A stretch of DNA of 64,000 nt, from positions 1-64,000 of the forward strand of contig JAKVON010000012.1 in NCBI GenBank assembly GCA_022482785.1. The letters run 5' to 3'. The first letter of the stretch is position 1; each line of letters starts with the position of its first letter. The notes under the pieces are model-generated. The model was not told where the DNA came from. It saw only the letters and a list, made by a program, of their open reading frames with translations, and searched no databases. This document shows, piece after piece, positions 25,214 to 33,731 of the stretch. The translations under genes and the position numbers were made by a program. This stretch comes from Atopobiaceae bacterium. GTDB taxonomy: Bacteria > Actinomycetota > Coriobacteriia > Coriobacteriales > Atopobiaceae.

Positions 25214-25505
25214 GGGGGCCCAGGCAAGACCGGACGCCCAAGGGCGTCATGGCAGGGGGTTCGCCCTGATAGAGATGCTCGTCCTGGTCGCCGTCGCGAT
25301 GCCCGTCTTCTCCGCGCTACCGGCGCATCCTCCTCAGGGACACCTTGATCCCCGGGACATCGCAGGTCAGCAACCCTTCTGGACGCTTTGCCAGGCGGTC
25401 GTCTGCCTCTGTGACGGCACCTGTTCCAAGCTCACCCTCAGCCGCGCTCTTCGCCGAGGCTGCCCTCGCCCAAGACGTACAATCGAGACATCGTCGTCGC
25501 CATGA
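25206..25505 (+). pseudogene. Prepilin-like remnant
   Basis: A 99-residue frame whose N-terminus carries a convincing prepilin signal, QGRHGRG then FALIEMLVLVAVAMPV, with Glu at +5. After about 20 mature residues the sequence becomes low-complexity (Pro/Arg/Cys-rich) and unlike any pilin head. The only start codons lie inside repeat C1 and no ribosome site is visible. Most likely the 5' end of a minor pilin gene cut off by repeat insertion or decay. Confidence 0.5.
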
Positions 25506-25514
25506 AAGGCCGCC

Positions 25515-26342
25515 ATGCTGTACTCCTCGCCTGCGATCACCGCCTACGTCTTCTTCGTCGTCACGTTGGTGGGGCTCTGCATGGGCAGCTTCCTCAACTG
25601 CCTCGCCTGGCGATCGGCCCACGGGGAGTCGGTGCTCAAGGGACGCTCCCACTGCGACTCGTGCGGGCACGAGCTGGGCTTCCGCGATCTCATCCCCGTG
25701 GTGAGCTGGCTTTCTACCCGCGGGAGGTGTCGCTACTGCGGCGAGCGCGTCTCGGTGCGCAATCCCGTGACCGAGCTCGTCTGCGCCGCCGCCTTCGTCT
25801 CGATCCTTCTCGTCTGGAACATCTCCTACGAGGCCATCGAGCTCATGGCCTTCGCATGCGTCCTGCTGGTGCTCTCCCTCACCGACATCGACAGCTACGT
25901 CATCCCGAACGGCTGCATCGTCGCGGCCGTGGCGGTGCGGCTGCTCTACCTCGCTTGGGTCCACTTCTTCGTGGGCTTTGACGTGAGCGGGCTTCTCGTG
26001 CAGTGCCTGATCAGCGCCGCGGGGGTGGGCGGGGCCATCCTGCTCGTCGTGCTTTTGATGGACAAGGCGCTGGGCCGCGAGTCGATGGGCTTCGGCGACG
26101 TCAAGCTCCTGGCCGTGGCGGCGTTCTACTTCGGCTGGCGCGAGTGCCTGCTGCTCATCATCGTCGCATGCCTGATCGGCCTGGTCGTCGCTGCGGTGGG
26201 CCAGCGCCACGGCGAGCCTGCCGGCTCCGTGGCCGACGCCGGCGCGCGCGTCATTCCCTGGGGGCCCTCCATCGCGGCGGCCTGCTGGTTCGTGATGCTC
26301 TTCGGCACCCCCATCATGCTCTGGTACATCGGCATCTTCTAG
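25515..26342 (+). CDS. pilD: Prepilin peptidase PilD
   Basis: 275 residues with about eight hydrophobic segments. The N-terminal cytoplasmic loop has the zinc tetracysteine site (Cys47, Cys50, Cys72, Cys75). The two catalytic aspartates are Asp124 in LTDIDSYVIPN and Asp195 in GFGDVKL. It cleaves the leader of the prepilins of this locus and N-methylates the new Phe. The gene sits between the pilin cluster and pilMNO, with a DUF559-like gene and C-family repeats around it. Confidence 0.93.
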   Translation: MLYSSPAITAYVFFVVTLVGLCMGSFLNCLAWRSAHGESVLKGRSHCDSCGHELGFRDLIPVVSWLSTRGRCRYCGERVSVRNPVTELVCAAAFVSILLVWNISYEAIELMAFACVLLVLSLTDIDSYVIPNGCIVAAVAVRLLYLAWVHFFVGFDVSGLLVQCLISAAGVGGAILLVVLLMDKALGRESMGFGDVKLLAVAAFYFGWRECLLLIIVACLIGLVVAAVGQRHGEPAGSVADAGARVIPWGPSIAAACWFVMLFGTPIMLWYIGIF

Positions 26343-26549
26343 GGGGTCCGCGGCGCGGCGAGGCCGCTCGCCAGCCCATCGCCACCCGGCGCCTGATCTC
26401 CTGCCATTCGGCAACGGTCCTCCCCGTCGGCTTTTTGCTCGACACGAGGCGACGCGGCCTCGTCACCGACATCCCCGCAGGCGAGCGGCCAACGAATGGC
26501 ATCGCGTGTTGGAGCGACGACGCGATTTGTGTGATGCCAGCTCATATTC

Positions 26550-26558
26550 TGTTGGAAT
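26550..26558 (+). promoter_or_regulatory. Extended -10 promoter of DUF559-like gene 2
   Basis: TGTTGGAAT, ending 19 bases before ATG 26578. Same element and spacing as the other two paralogues. No Shine-Dalgarno lies between, so translation may be leaderless or nearly so. Confidence 0.5.
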
Positions 26559-26577
26559 CATGGCCCATGCTCCAGCC

Positions 26578-27585
26578 ATGAGCATCTACGTGACATACGA
26601 AAGCGCCATCCGGTTCTGGGACCTCCTCGGGCGGCCGCCCAGACGCCTCGAGACCTCCTGCCGCATGGAGTCCCTTCCTGCCGGCAAGCCGGGGGATGGC
26701 GACGTCGAGCGGCTGCGAGGCCTTTGCCAAAGGCTCTACGGCCAAGGGGTCGAGTATCTCCTTGATTCCCGTCTCGACCTGGCGGCGGGGAGCACGTCCG
26801 ATCGGTCGTACCGTCATGACGTCCGCAGCCATGTGTGGAGCGGGGCGATCCCCGCGGACTCGTGGGTGTCCGTCGGGAACGGCATCTACGTCGCCACCCC
26901 CGAGCATTGCTACCTCGAGCGCACGCGTCTCCCGCACGACTCCCCAATCGCCTCCGAGCTCGACGTCATCAGGCTGGGGTGCTACCTATGCGGCACGTTC
27001 TCGCTGATGGACACCGGTGTCGAGAGGGGTAGCATCATGGGCAGGCAGGCCCTGTCGTCGGTGGACGCCCTCGCGCGACATCTCTCGGGTGCGGACGTGC
27101 GCGGTGTGCGAAAGGCGTCCGAGCTGTTGCGATACGTCCTCGAGCGTGCGGCTTCGCCCCGCGAGGTCACGACGGCGCTGCAGCTCTCGCTGCCACATCG
27201 CCTTGGAGGGTTCGGCCTTGGCCGCCCGCAGCTCAATCATCCCGTTCCGATTCCCCGCGAGCTCTGGACGAGGGAGGGCCCTAGGAGCTACCGGCTTGAC
27301 ATCTGCTATCCGGCGAGCAGGCTCGCGATCGAGTACGATGGCAGCCCTCACCTGACCTCCGGGCGCATGGCGTCCGATGCGCGTCGTCACAACGACCTCG
27401 AGCGGATGGGATGGCATGTCGTTCGGGTGACGTCCGGGCAGCTTTCCTCGCGGGAGGAGACGCTCAAGATTGCGAAGGGCGTCGCCGCGCTCCGCGGGAT
27501 GCCCTTCCGGAACAGGTCGGTCTCCTTCTCGGACAACTGGGGAGAGTTCCGTCGTGTCATGCTCCCGTGGCAACGCCTTGGATAG
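26578..27585 (+). CDS. DUF559/AbiEi-like protein, paralogue 2 of 3 (repeat-associated)
   Basis: 335 residues from ATG 26578 (MSIYVTYE); the upstream ATG 26560 is probably ahead of the transcription start. It aligns with paralogue 1 along its whole length: IRFWDLLGRPPRR, HVWSGAIPADSWVSVGNGIYVATPEHC, then the DUF559 core with Asp241 (YRLDICYP) and Glu252 (AIEYDG) at identical positions, and MGWHVVRVTSGQL. It interrupts the pilus locus between pilD and pilM, and its stop codon is 5 bases from repeat C2. A PD-(D/E)XK nuclease-like protein by pattern; biological role unknown. Confidence 0.8.
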   Translation: MSIYVTYESAIRFWDLLGRPPRRLETSCRMESLPAGKPGDGDVERLRGLCQRLYGQGVEYLLDSRLDLAAGSTSDRSYRHDVRSHVWSGAIPADSWVSVGNGIYVATPEHCYLERTRLPHDSPIASELDVIRLGCYLCGTFSLMDTGVERGSIMGRQALSSVDALARHLSGADVRGVRKASELLRYVLERAASPREVTTALQLSLPHRLGGFGLGRPQLNHPVPIPRELWTREGPRSYRLDICYPASRLAIEYDGSPHLTSGRMASDARRHNDLERMGWHVVRVTSGQLSSREETLKIAKGVAALRGMPFRNRSVSFSDNWGEFRRVMLPWQRLG

Positions 27586-27590
27586 TGCTG

Positions 27591-27714
27591 CCCCGATTCG
27601 CGTTCGTGAGGTTCCGTGCCGCCCGAATCCGCGTTCGTGAGGGGAGGGGCGAAACGCGAGCAGGCATTTCTCCGTCGTCCACATGAAGCTCGCCCTCACG
27701 AACGCGAATCGGGG
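27591..27714. repeat. Repeat element C2 with 21-bp perfect inverted ends
   Basis: The ends, 27591-27611 and 27694-27714, are perfect 21-bp inverted repeats (ccccgattcgcgttcgtgagg and its complement). A further unit in the left orientation is at 27622-27642. The 124-bp element begins 5 bases after the stop of DUF559-like gene 2. It resembles a REPIN or small MITE and could also serve as the gene's terminator. Confidence 0.85.
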
Positions 27715-27797
27715 CAATCCCATCCGTCGTCCCAAGCGGCCCTCGCATGCGATGTCCCTGGGCCTTCTTGCCGTTCGCCTTGCGTTTCCCGAGTCTG

Positions 27798-27826
27798 ACC
27801 AGCTTGCATATGGACATATAAGTAGA
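27798..27826 (+). promoter_or_regulatory. Possible promoter of pilMNO
   Basis: CTGACC, 16 bp, then TATAAG; a TAGAAT follows immediately. The site is the only AT-rich patch in the 300 bp between DUF559-like gene 2 and pilM. Start point ~50 bases before the pilM ATG. Confidence 0.4.
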
Positions 27827-27884
27827 ATGTCAGAAGGTGCGGCGGGAGCCGTCGTGGCCGCGCCGGGTATTCGGAGGGAAATCA

Positions 27885-28895
27885 ATGGCGAACTCGTTCG
27901 TAGGAATCGACGTGGGGAACGGCAGCCTCAAGCTCGCCGTCCGCGAGGCAGGCGTGCACCTTGTCTCGAATCGTCTGCCCGAGAACATGGTCTCCTCCGA
28001 CGACGTGGTCGCTCCCGAGACCATGGCCGAGTTCCTCCGCGGCATCCGTGACAAGGAGCAGATCAAGGCGCGCGACTGCGCCGTCGTCCTGGCGGAGTCG
28101 AACGCGTACTTCCGCCACGTCACGCTCCCCGCCATGACGATCGAGGAGCTCAAGCTCAACCTCCCGTACGAGTTCCGCGACTACATCGACGGCGACCCCA
28201 CGGACTACGTGTACGACTACGTCGTCGACCAGCTGGTCAAGGACGAGTCCGGCAAGCCCGTGCGCCTCGAGCTCTACGCAGGCCTGCCGCGAGCAAGGAC
28301 CTCGTCCAGAACGTCGGCGACATGCTCAAGGAAGGCGGGCTTCCGGCTCAAGGTGGTCATTCCCGCCCAGATGGCCTACGCCAACCTCATGAGGGGCTAC
28401 GTCGAGGCCAACCCCGCGGACGTCGACCGCAACGTGGTCTTCGTCAACATCGGCTTCTCCAACGTCTCGATCGCGCTGTTCCAAGGCGCGCGCTACCAGG
28501 CCTCGCGCGTCATCGACCTGGGGTGCCGCGACCTCGACCGCGCGATAGCCGACCTCAAGGGAATCGACCGCTACACGGCCAGCTCCTACAAGGAGTCCAA
28601 CTTCGAGGGCGTGCTCGACAGCGTGGAGTGCCAGCAGGTCTACGACCGCATCTGCATCGAGGTCAACAAGGTCGTCAACTTCTACAACTTCTCGAATCCA
28701 GACAAGGACATCGAGGCCCTCTACCTGCTTGGCGGCGGCGCGCAGATCCCCCAGCTCGCGAGTGCGCTGGGCTCGGCCATCTCGGTGCCCATCGAGTCCG
28801 TGAGCAAGCTTCTCCCCATCGAGGCGGCCGACCAGCCCAACTCCCCGGTGTGCGCCCTCGCCATCGCGGCGATGCTCGAAGCGGAGGCGATGTGA
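27885..28895 (+). CDS. pilM: Pilus assembly protein PilM (contains a compensated frameshift)
   Basis: 336 residues from ATG 27885 with GGAGGG upstream. It is an FtsA/actin-fold protein: N-terminal GIDVGNGSLKLAV (phosphate-1 loop) and C-terminal LLGGGAQIPQLASALG (adenosine loop). Around residues 133-152 the sequence is unlike PilM, but the next frame there reads AASKDLVQNVGDMLKEGG, the expected sequence. So two opposing indels lie at about 28287 and 28340, probably sequencing errors. PilM is cytoplasmic and binds the PilN tail. pilN starts one base after its stop. Confidence 0.85.
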   Translation: MANSFVGIDVGNGSLKLAVREAGVHLVSNRLPENMVSSDDVVAPETMAEFLRGIRDKEQIKARDCAVVLAESNAYFRHVTLPAMTIEELKLNLPYEFRDYIDGDPTDYVYDYVVDQLVKDESGKPVRLELYAGLPRARTSSRTSATCSRKAGFRLKVVIPAQMAYANLMRGYVEANPADVDRNVVFVNIGFSNVSIALFQGARYQASRVIDLGCRDLDRAIADLKGIDRYTASSYKESNFEGVLDSVECQQVYDRICIEVNKVVNFYNFSNPDKDIEALYLLGGGAQIPQLASALGSAISVPIESVSKLLPIEAADQPNSPVCALAIAAMLEAEAM

Positions 28896-28896
28896 C

Positions 28897-29535
28897 GTGG
28901 CCCTCGACTGGAACAGGCCCATCCACCTGAGCGACGTCACCAGGAAGACGTCGGGCGGCTCCGGGTATCCCTCCAAGACGACGATGAACCTCGCCGAGAC
29001 CGTCACCACGAACGAGACGGACCTGCGCAAGGTGATTCCGCTGGCGGCCGTCCTCCTCGTCGCGGTCCTGCTCTTCGTCAAGTTCGGCGTCGTCGACATG
29101 TTCGGCCAGGTCACCGAGAGGCAGGCCGCGCTCGCCACCGAGCAGGGGCGCGTCTCGGCCGTCGAGTCCAAGCTCGCCGACTACGACTCGGTCAAGGCCG
29201 AGTACCAGGGCTACTCCTCGTCCTCGAGCAAGGGAGAGGCCGATGCCGTCTCCGTGCTCGACATGGTCGAGCAGCAGGTCATGCCCTCGGCCTCGGTCAC
29301 CGGCATCACCCTCAAGGACAACGTCCTCACCCTCACCATCCAGAACGTCACGCTCGACACGGTGGGCAAGCTCGCCGACGTGCTCCGCGGGCAGAGCCTC
29401 GTCTCGAACGTCTCGGTCGCGACGGCCAAGACCAGCGCGAGCTCGGGCTCGAACGTCATCGCCACCGTGACCGTCACGCTGGTGTCGACCTCGACCGGCT
29501 CGGCCACGACCTCGTCCGCGACCGCGAGCAAATAG
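28897..29535 (+). CDS. pilN: PilN-like pilus assembly protein
   Basis: 212 residues from GTG 28897, one base after the pilM stop. A cytoplasmic N-terminus of ~45 residues precedes one transmembrane helix (VIPLAAVLLVAVLLFVKFG), then a coiled-coil-like segment and a small beta-alpha domain ending in a Ser/Thr tail. This is the PilN topology. The N-terminus begins MALDWNRPIHL, in place of the usual INLLP-type PilM-binding motif, so the identification rests on topology and gene order. Confidence 0.75.
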   Translation: MALDWNRPIHLSDVTRKTSGGSGYPSKTTMNLAETVTTNETDLRKVIPLAAVLLVAVLLFVKFGVVDMFGQVTERQAALATEQGRVSAVESKLADYDSVKAEYQGYSSSSSKGEADAVSVLDMVEQQVMPSASVTGITLKDNVLTLTIQNVTLDTVGKLADVLRGQSLVSNVSVATAKTSASSGSNVIATVTVTLVSTSTGSATTSSATASK

Positions 29536-29548
29536 GGGAGGAGGGGAC

Positions 29549-30229
29549 ATGCTTACCTACACGTTCTCAAAGCGCGAGAAGGCCCTGATCGCCGTCTTCG
29601 CCGTCTTCCTCCTCGTGCTCGCCTGGTACCAGTTCGTGTTCGTGAACGTCCAGGACCAGGTCTCGGCTCTCAACGCGGAGATCGCGACCGCGCAGGACAC
29701 CGTCACCACCGACACCGCCAAGGTGAGCGAGCTCAAGACCATGAGGGCCGCCATCGAGCAGTACAAGGCGGAGGGTCTCTCGCCGCGCACCATGCCCTCC
29801 TACGACAACACCCAGAACCTGATGAACCTCCTGAACGCCCAGCTCTCGGGCACCACCGAGTACAGCATCAAGTTCGGCGACCTCGACACCACGAGCGAGA
29901 GCGGCGTGGTCCTCCGTGGCGCGGACCTCTCCTTCGGCTGCAACTCCTACGCCGATGCGAAGACGGTGCTCGCGAGCCTCGCCCAGGGGGCCTATCCCTG
30001 CTCGATCGACTCGCTCGCGATCACGGACAACACCGCGAGCAAGTCGTCCTCGGGCACCTCGGTCGTCGGCTCGGGCACGTCATCGAGCACCACGCCCAAC
30101 TTCTCGGTGACCGCGCACCTCACCTTCTACGAGAAGGCGTCGGGTTCGACGACGAGCAGCACCGCAGGCAGCAACGCCACCACCAGCACCGGCGTCGACC
30201 TCTCTGCGCTCTCGGGCGCCACGAGCTAG
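29549..30229 (+). CDS. pilO: PilO-like pilus assembly protein
   Basis: 226 residues with a short basic N-terminus, one membrane helix (ALIAVFAVFLLVLAWYQFVFV), a coiled-coil segment and a ferredoxin-like C-terminal domain, then a Ser/Thr-rich tail. Topology and position after pilN fit PilO. No pilP or secretin pilQ follows, as expected for a monoderm. Two cysteines (CNSYADAK, YPCSIDS) may pair. The gene converges on larE with 16 bases between stop codons. Confidence 0.75.
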   Translation: MLTYTFSKREKALIAVFAVFLLVLAWYQFVFVNVQDQVSALNAEIATAQDTVTTDTAKVSELKTMRAAIEQYKAEGLSPRTMPSYDNTQNLMNLLNAQLSGTTEYSIKFGDLDTTSESGVVLRGADLSFGCNSYADAKTVLASLAQGAYPCSIDSLAITDNTASKSSSGTSVVGSGTSSSTTPNFSVTAHLTFYEKASGSTTSSTAGSNATTSTGVDLSALSGATS

Positions 30230-30245
30230 GCGGGGCACGTCGAGG

Positions 30246-31077
30246 CTAGCGGGCCTGCGGCACGTCTCCCAGGACCTCGTTCATGCTCCCCGAGCGAAAT
30301 CCCTCGAGGTCGGCCGTCACATAGGAAAAACCCAGCTCGCGCAGGCTGCGGGAAACCAGGCTCCGGGTCTCCGGCTCCATGAGCCGCCCGATTCGCGCGG
30401 GCTCCACCTCGATGCGCGCCACCTTCCCGTGGGCGCGGACGCGCACCTGGCCGAACCCCAGCCGGCGAAGGAGCCCCTCGGCCGCGTCGACCCTCGCGAG
30501 GGCCTCCGCGTCGATGGCCTGGCCGTAGGGTATGCGCGAGGCGAGGCAGGCGGCCGATGGCTTGTCGGCCGTGGGAAGCCCCATCTCGCGCGAGAGCTCC
30601 CGGACGTCCGCCTTGGTGAGACCGGCCGCACGAAGGGGGACTCGCGATGCCCAGCTCCTCGAGGGCCTTGAGCCCGGGCCGGAAGTCCCCCAGGTCGTCG
30701 ACGTTGGAGCCGTCGGCCACCGTCTCGATGCCCCGATCGTGCGCCGCCGCGAGGAACGCCGAGAAGAGCACCCGCTTGCAGAGGTAGCACCGTTCGGGCG
30801 GGTTCTCGGCGAACCCGGGGACGTCCGCGATGCCGACGGAGAGCTCCACCTGCGCGATGCCCCTCGCTGAGCAGAAGGCGCGGGCCTCCTCGGCCTCCTG
30901 CCGGGACACCCAGGCGGGCGTCGCGGTGAGCGCGACGACCCCATCGCCCAGCACGTCGTGGGCCACGGCGAGCAGCAGCGTCGAGTCGACCCCGCCCGAG
31001 AACGCCACGGCCGCCTTCCCGAGCGAGCGCAGCCCGCCCTGAAGGCGTGCGAGCCGCTCCTCCGCGGCGTCGCTCAT
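30246..31077 (-). CDS. larE: LarE-like sulfur transferase (single-base frameshift)
   Basis: PP-loop protein: SGGVDSTLL near residue 28, PPERCYLCKR in the middle, LASRIPYG later. LarE builds the nickel-pincer cofactor of lactate racemase and related enzymes by sacrificing a cysteine sulfur. The frame breaks at a run of five G (30635-30639 on the plus strand); with four it continues as ASPLRAAGLTKADVREL and the protein is 276 residues, the family length. Probably a sequencing error. larB and larC are not in the window. The start overlaps the upstream YaiI-type gene by ATGA. Confidence 0.85.
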
Positions 31078-31568
31078 CTCGAGGCCCCCTTCCCCGCGAG
31101 CAGGCGGTCGAGGTTCTCGCGGAAGCGACCGCGGTCCGACTCGGAGAAGGGCGCGGGACCCCTCGTGCGCCCGCCGTTCCTGCGGACCTTCTTCTCCTCG
31201 TGGCGAATCGCGAGGTCGAAGTCGATCGTGACCGGGTCGTAGACGCGCCCGCGCACCCCGATGGCCGCCGCCCCGCGTCCCAGCACCATCCCCGCCAGGC
31301 CGATGTCCTGCGTGACGACGACGTCTCCCGGTCGGAGCCGCTCGACGATGGCGAAGTCGGCGGAGTCCGCCCCCACCGAGACGTCGAGCGTGTCCGCCCA
31401 GAAGCCGCCCTTGGCGTGGGCGGCGTCGCGCGGGTCTGCCGCGCGGATGTGGCGGGCGAGGTTCTGCGTCGAGTTGCCGCAGACGAGGACGGGCACGCCA
31501 CGGCGCCGCGCGCAGGCGAGCGCGTCGGCGGTGACGGGGCAGGCGTCGGCATCTATGAAGAGGGTCAT
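31074..31568 (-). CDS. YaiI/YqxD family protein (UPF0178, DUF188)
   Basis: 164 residues. Conserved family features: MTLFIDADACPV at the start, then GDVVVTQDIGLA and a C-terminal FSESDRGRFRENLDRLL. It belongs to the PIN-like superfamily and is suspected to be a nuclease, but the function is unknown. It is the first gene of a two-gene unit with larE (ATGA overlap). Confidence 0.88.
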   Translation of the reverse strand: MTLFIDADACPVTADALACARRRGVPVLVCGNSTQNLARHIRAADPRDAAHAKGGFWADTLDVSVGADSADFAIVERLRPGDVVVTQDIGLAGMVLGRGAAAIGVRGRVYDPVTIDFDLAIRHEEKKVRRNGGRTRGPAPFSESDRGRFRENLDRLLAGKGASR

Positions 31569-31669
31569 CGCGCTCCTTGCTCGTTGCGGCCGATGGTGCG
31601 AGTGTAGTCGCTTCCGTGCCCCCGCGGGGATATAGTCGAGGGCGATGGCGACGAGAAGGGTGGCAGGCC

Positions 31670-32206
31670 ATGTCGAAGGGGTTCGAGTTCCGGGGCATGC
31701 GGCGGCATCGGCAGGCCCTCGATGCGGGGCAGTGCTCGCGCATCCTGGCAGAGCACTCCTCGGGCGTGCTCGCGTGCGCGGGCGACGGCGGCTATCCCTA
31801 CGCCGTCCCGCTCAACTACGCCTGGGTGCCGCGGACGGAGGACGACCTCGGGCGCATCGTCTTCCACTGCGCGCGCGAGGGCCACAAGCTCGATGCCATC
31901 GCGCGCTGCGACAAGGTCTCGTTCTGCGTGGTCGACGCCGACGAGGTGGTCGCCGAGCGGTTCCTCGACCGCTACCGCAGCGTCGTCGCGTTCGGCCGCG
32001 CCCGCGTGATCGCCAACCCGGCGGAGCGTCGTGCGGCCCTCGAGTTCCTGGGCGAACGCCTCTCCCCCGGGCAGGGGATGGCCCTCGCGAGGGAGGTCGA
32101 GTCGTCGCTCGGGCACGTCGCCGTGGTCGAGGTCGTGGTGGAGCACCTGACCGGGAAGGAGGCGCTCGAGCTCACGCGCGAGCGCGAGGCCGGCGAGAGG
32201 GGCTAG
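31670..32206 (+). CDS. Pyridoxamine 5'-phosphate oxidase-like (flavin-binding split barrel) protein
   Basis: 178 residues from ATG 31670. The pattern GMRRHRQALD...ILAEHSSGVLACAGDGGYPYAVPLNYAW, then FHCAREGHKLDAIARCDKVSFCVVD, is typical of the NimA/PNPOx-like family seen in many anaerobes. These small flavoproteins are often linked to nitroimidazole reduction, but substrates vary. A possible -10, TATAGT, lies at 31631-31636. The last four bases overlap the stop codon of the convergent small gene. Confidence 0.8.
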   Translation: MSKGFEFRGMRRHRQALDAGQCSRILAEHSSGVLACAGDGGYPYAVPLNYAWVPRTEDDLGRIVFHCAREGHKLDAIARCDKVSFCVVDADEVVAERFLDRYRSVVAFGRARVIANPAERRAALEFLGERLSPGQGMALAREVESSLGHVAVVEVVVEHLTGKEALELTREREAGERG

Positions 32207-32430
32207 GCGAGGCCGAGCCTCTTGGCCTCCTTGACGCCGTTCTTGCACTTGGGATGCGTCAGGACGCAGTGGTTCTTGCAGTGGGGGCAATGAATCGAGT
32301 TGGTCATGGCGCGCTCGGCCTTCTTGGCCTTCTTCGACTTCTTGCCGTGCTTCTTCTCGGCCTTCTTGACGGCCTTCTCGAGTTCCTTGACGCGCTTCTC
32401 GAGCTCCTTGGACTTCTTCTTCTTGCCCAT
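32203..32430 (-). CDS. Lys-rich coiled-coil small protein with Cys cluster
   Basis: 75 residues from ATG 32430, chosen for the strong GAGGAGG upstream. The first ~45 residues are a highly charged Lys/Glu heptad stretch (KELEKRVKELEKAVKKAEKK), and the tail has four cysteines in HCPHCKNHCVLTHPKCK. The Cys/His pattern suggests zinc or Fe-S binding, and the basic coil could bind nucleic acid. No family was recognised. It converges on the PNPOx-like gene. Confidence 0.7.
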   Translation of the reverse strand: MGKKKKSKELEKRVKELEKAVKKAEKKHGKKSKKAKKAERAMTNSIHCPHCKNHCVLTHPKCKNGVKEAKRLGLA

Positions 32431-32587
32431 CGTGGCCTCCTCACGCCATTCCTCCATGTTCGCACTCATTCGGGCCGCATGCGCGGCTCGTCGGCAAGAG
32501 GGATTCCGATGGCATTCCCCGGAAGGTGCCAGAGAGCGGGTCCCGCGGGAATACTAAGGAAGTTGCCCATCGTTCGAAGGAGACTCG

Positions 32588-33538
32588 ATGCAGACCGTGT
32601 ATCCCATGCTCATGAAGCCCGTCCACACGCATTCCGTCTGGGGCGGCGAGACGCTCGCGCGCCTTCGTGGCGAGGAGGGCCCAGGCTATGGCACGAGCTG
32701 GGAGATAAGCGCCCATCCGCACGCGGAGAGCCTCGTTGCCAACGGGCCCCTCGCCGGCCAGGCCCTCGCCAAGGTGATCGCCGACCGACCGAAGGAGATG
32801 CTCGGCCTCGGCGGCCCGGACCGCATGCTGCGCACGGCCTTCCTCGACGCCCTCGAGCCGCTCTCCGTGCAGGTGCATCCCACCGAGGACTACGCGCGCG
32901 AGCGCGGCGACCACGGCAAGACCGAGAGCTGGTACATCGTTGCGGCCGATGCCGGCGCCACCCTCGTGGCCGGCGTCACCACGCTCGATGCCGAGCGCCT
33001 GCGTGCCGCGGCCGAGGACGGCACCATCGAGGAGTACCTCGTTCACCACAGCGTCTCCTCGGGCGACTTCGTGCATATCCCCGCCGGGATGGTCCATGCC
33101 CTGGGCGGTGGCATCGTCGCCCTCGAGGTGGGCACGAACTCGGACACCACCTACCGCGTCTTCGACTATGGGCGCACGGACGGCTTCGGCAGCCCGCGCG
33201 AGCTTCACCTCGACGACGCCTTCGCCGTGGCCGACCTCTCTCTGCGCACGGAGGTGGTCCATGCCCAGAGGTCGCCCTCGCCCAGCGCCGCCTCGAGCAC
33301 CCGCATCCTCGTGAGCTGCCCGGACTACACGGTCGAGGTCGTCGAGCTGGTCGACGGCATCTCGCTCAACACCAAGGGGGGCTTCGACTGCCTCACGGTG
33401 GTCTCGGGGACCTGCAAGGTCATGGGCATGGGCGACGACGTCGTGCTCAAGACCTGCGACAGCGTGTTCGTCCCAGCCTCGACCGGCACCTACGGGCTGC
33501 GTGGAACGGGCCGCCTCATCCGGGGGTACGCGCGGTAG
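32588..33538 (+). CDS. manA: Mannose-6-phosphate isomerase, class I
   Basis: 316 residues, the short bacterial type. It interconverts mannose-6-P and fructose-6-P. Visible metal-site motifs: LSVQVHPTEDYA (His and Glu), GKTESWYIV (Glu), and HIPAGMVHALGG (His). GAAGGAG precedes the ATG and a possible -10, AATACT, lies at 32550-32555. It is not adjacent to the mannose-type PTS operon 25 kb away, but would process mannose-6-P made by it. Confidence 0.92.
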   Translation: MQTVYPMLMKPVHTHSVWGGETLARLRGEEGPGYGTSWEISAHPHAESLVANGPLAGQALAKVIADRPKEMLGLGGPDRMLRTAFLDALEPLSVQVHPTEDYARERGDHGKTESWYIVAADAGATLVAGVTTLDAERLRAAAEDGTIEEYLVHHSVSSGDFVHIPAGMVHALGGGIVALEVGTNSDTTYRVFDYGRTDGFGSPRELHLDDAFAVADLSLRTEVVHAQRSPSPSAASSTRILVSCPDYTVEVVELVDGISLNTKGGFDCLTVVSGTCKVMGMGDDVVLKTCDSVFVPASTGTYGLRGTGRLIRGYAR

Positions 33539-33559
33539 GCGCTCCTGCTCCGAGTGCGT

Positions 33560-33731
33560 GGCAGAAAAAGTGGGGTGTGCGGTCGTCGCACGGAGCTCGT
33601 GGCAGTAAAAGTAGAGAATGCGGTCGTCCTTCCGTTCCGATAGGCAGTTCTCGCTGGGAATCGCGACCGCATTCTCTACTTTTTCTGCCACGGAAGCTCG
33701 GGGCGGAACCGCACACCCTACTTTTCCTGCC
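33560..33731. repeat. Repeat element A2 (nested palindromic intergenic repeat)
   Basis: Same design as A1. Forward units at 33560-33586 and 33601-33627; reversed units at 33663-33689 and 33706-33731. The inner pair is nearly perfect over 26 bases (aaaagtagagaatgcggtcg core), the outer pair differs at a few positions. The last unit overlaps the final codons and stop (TGG CAG GAA AAG TAG) of DUF559-like gene 3. Confidence 0.85.
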
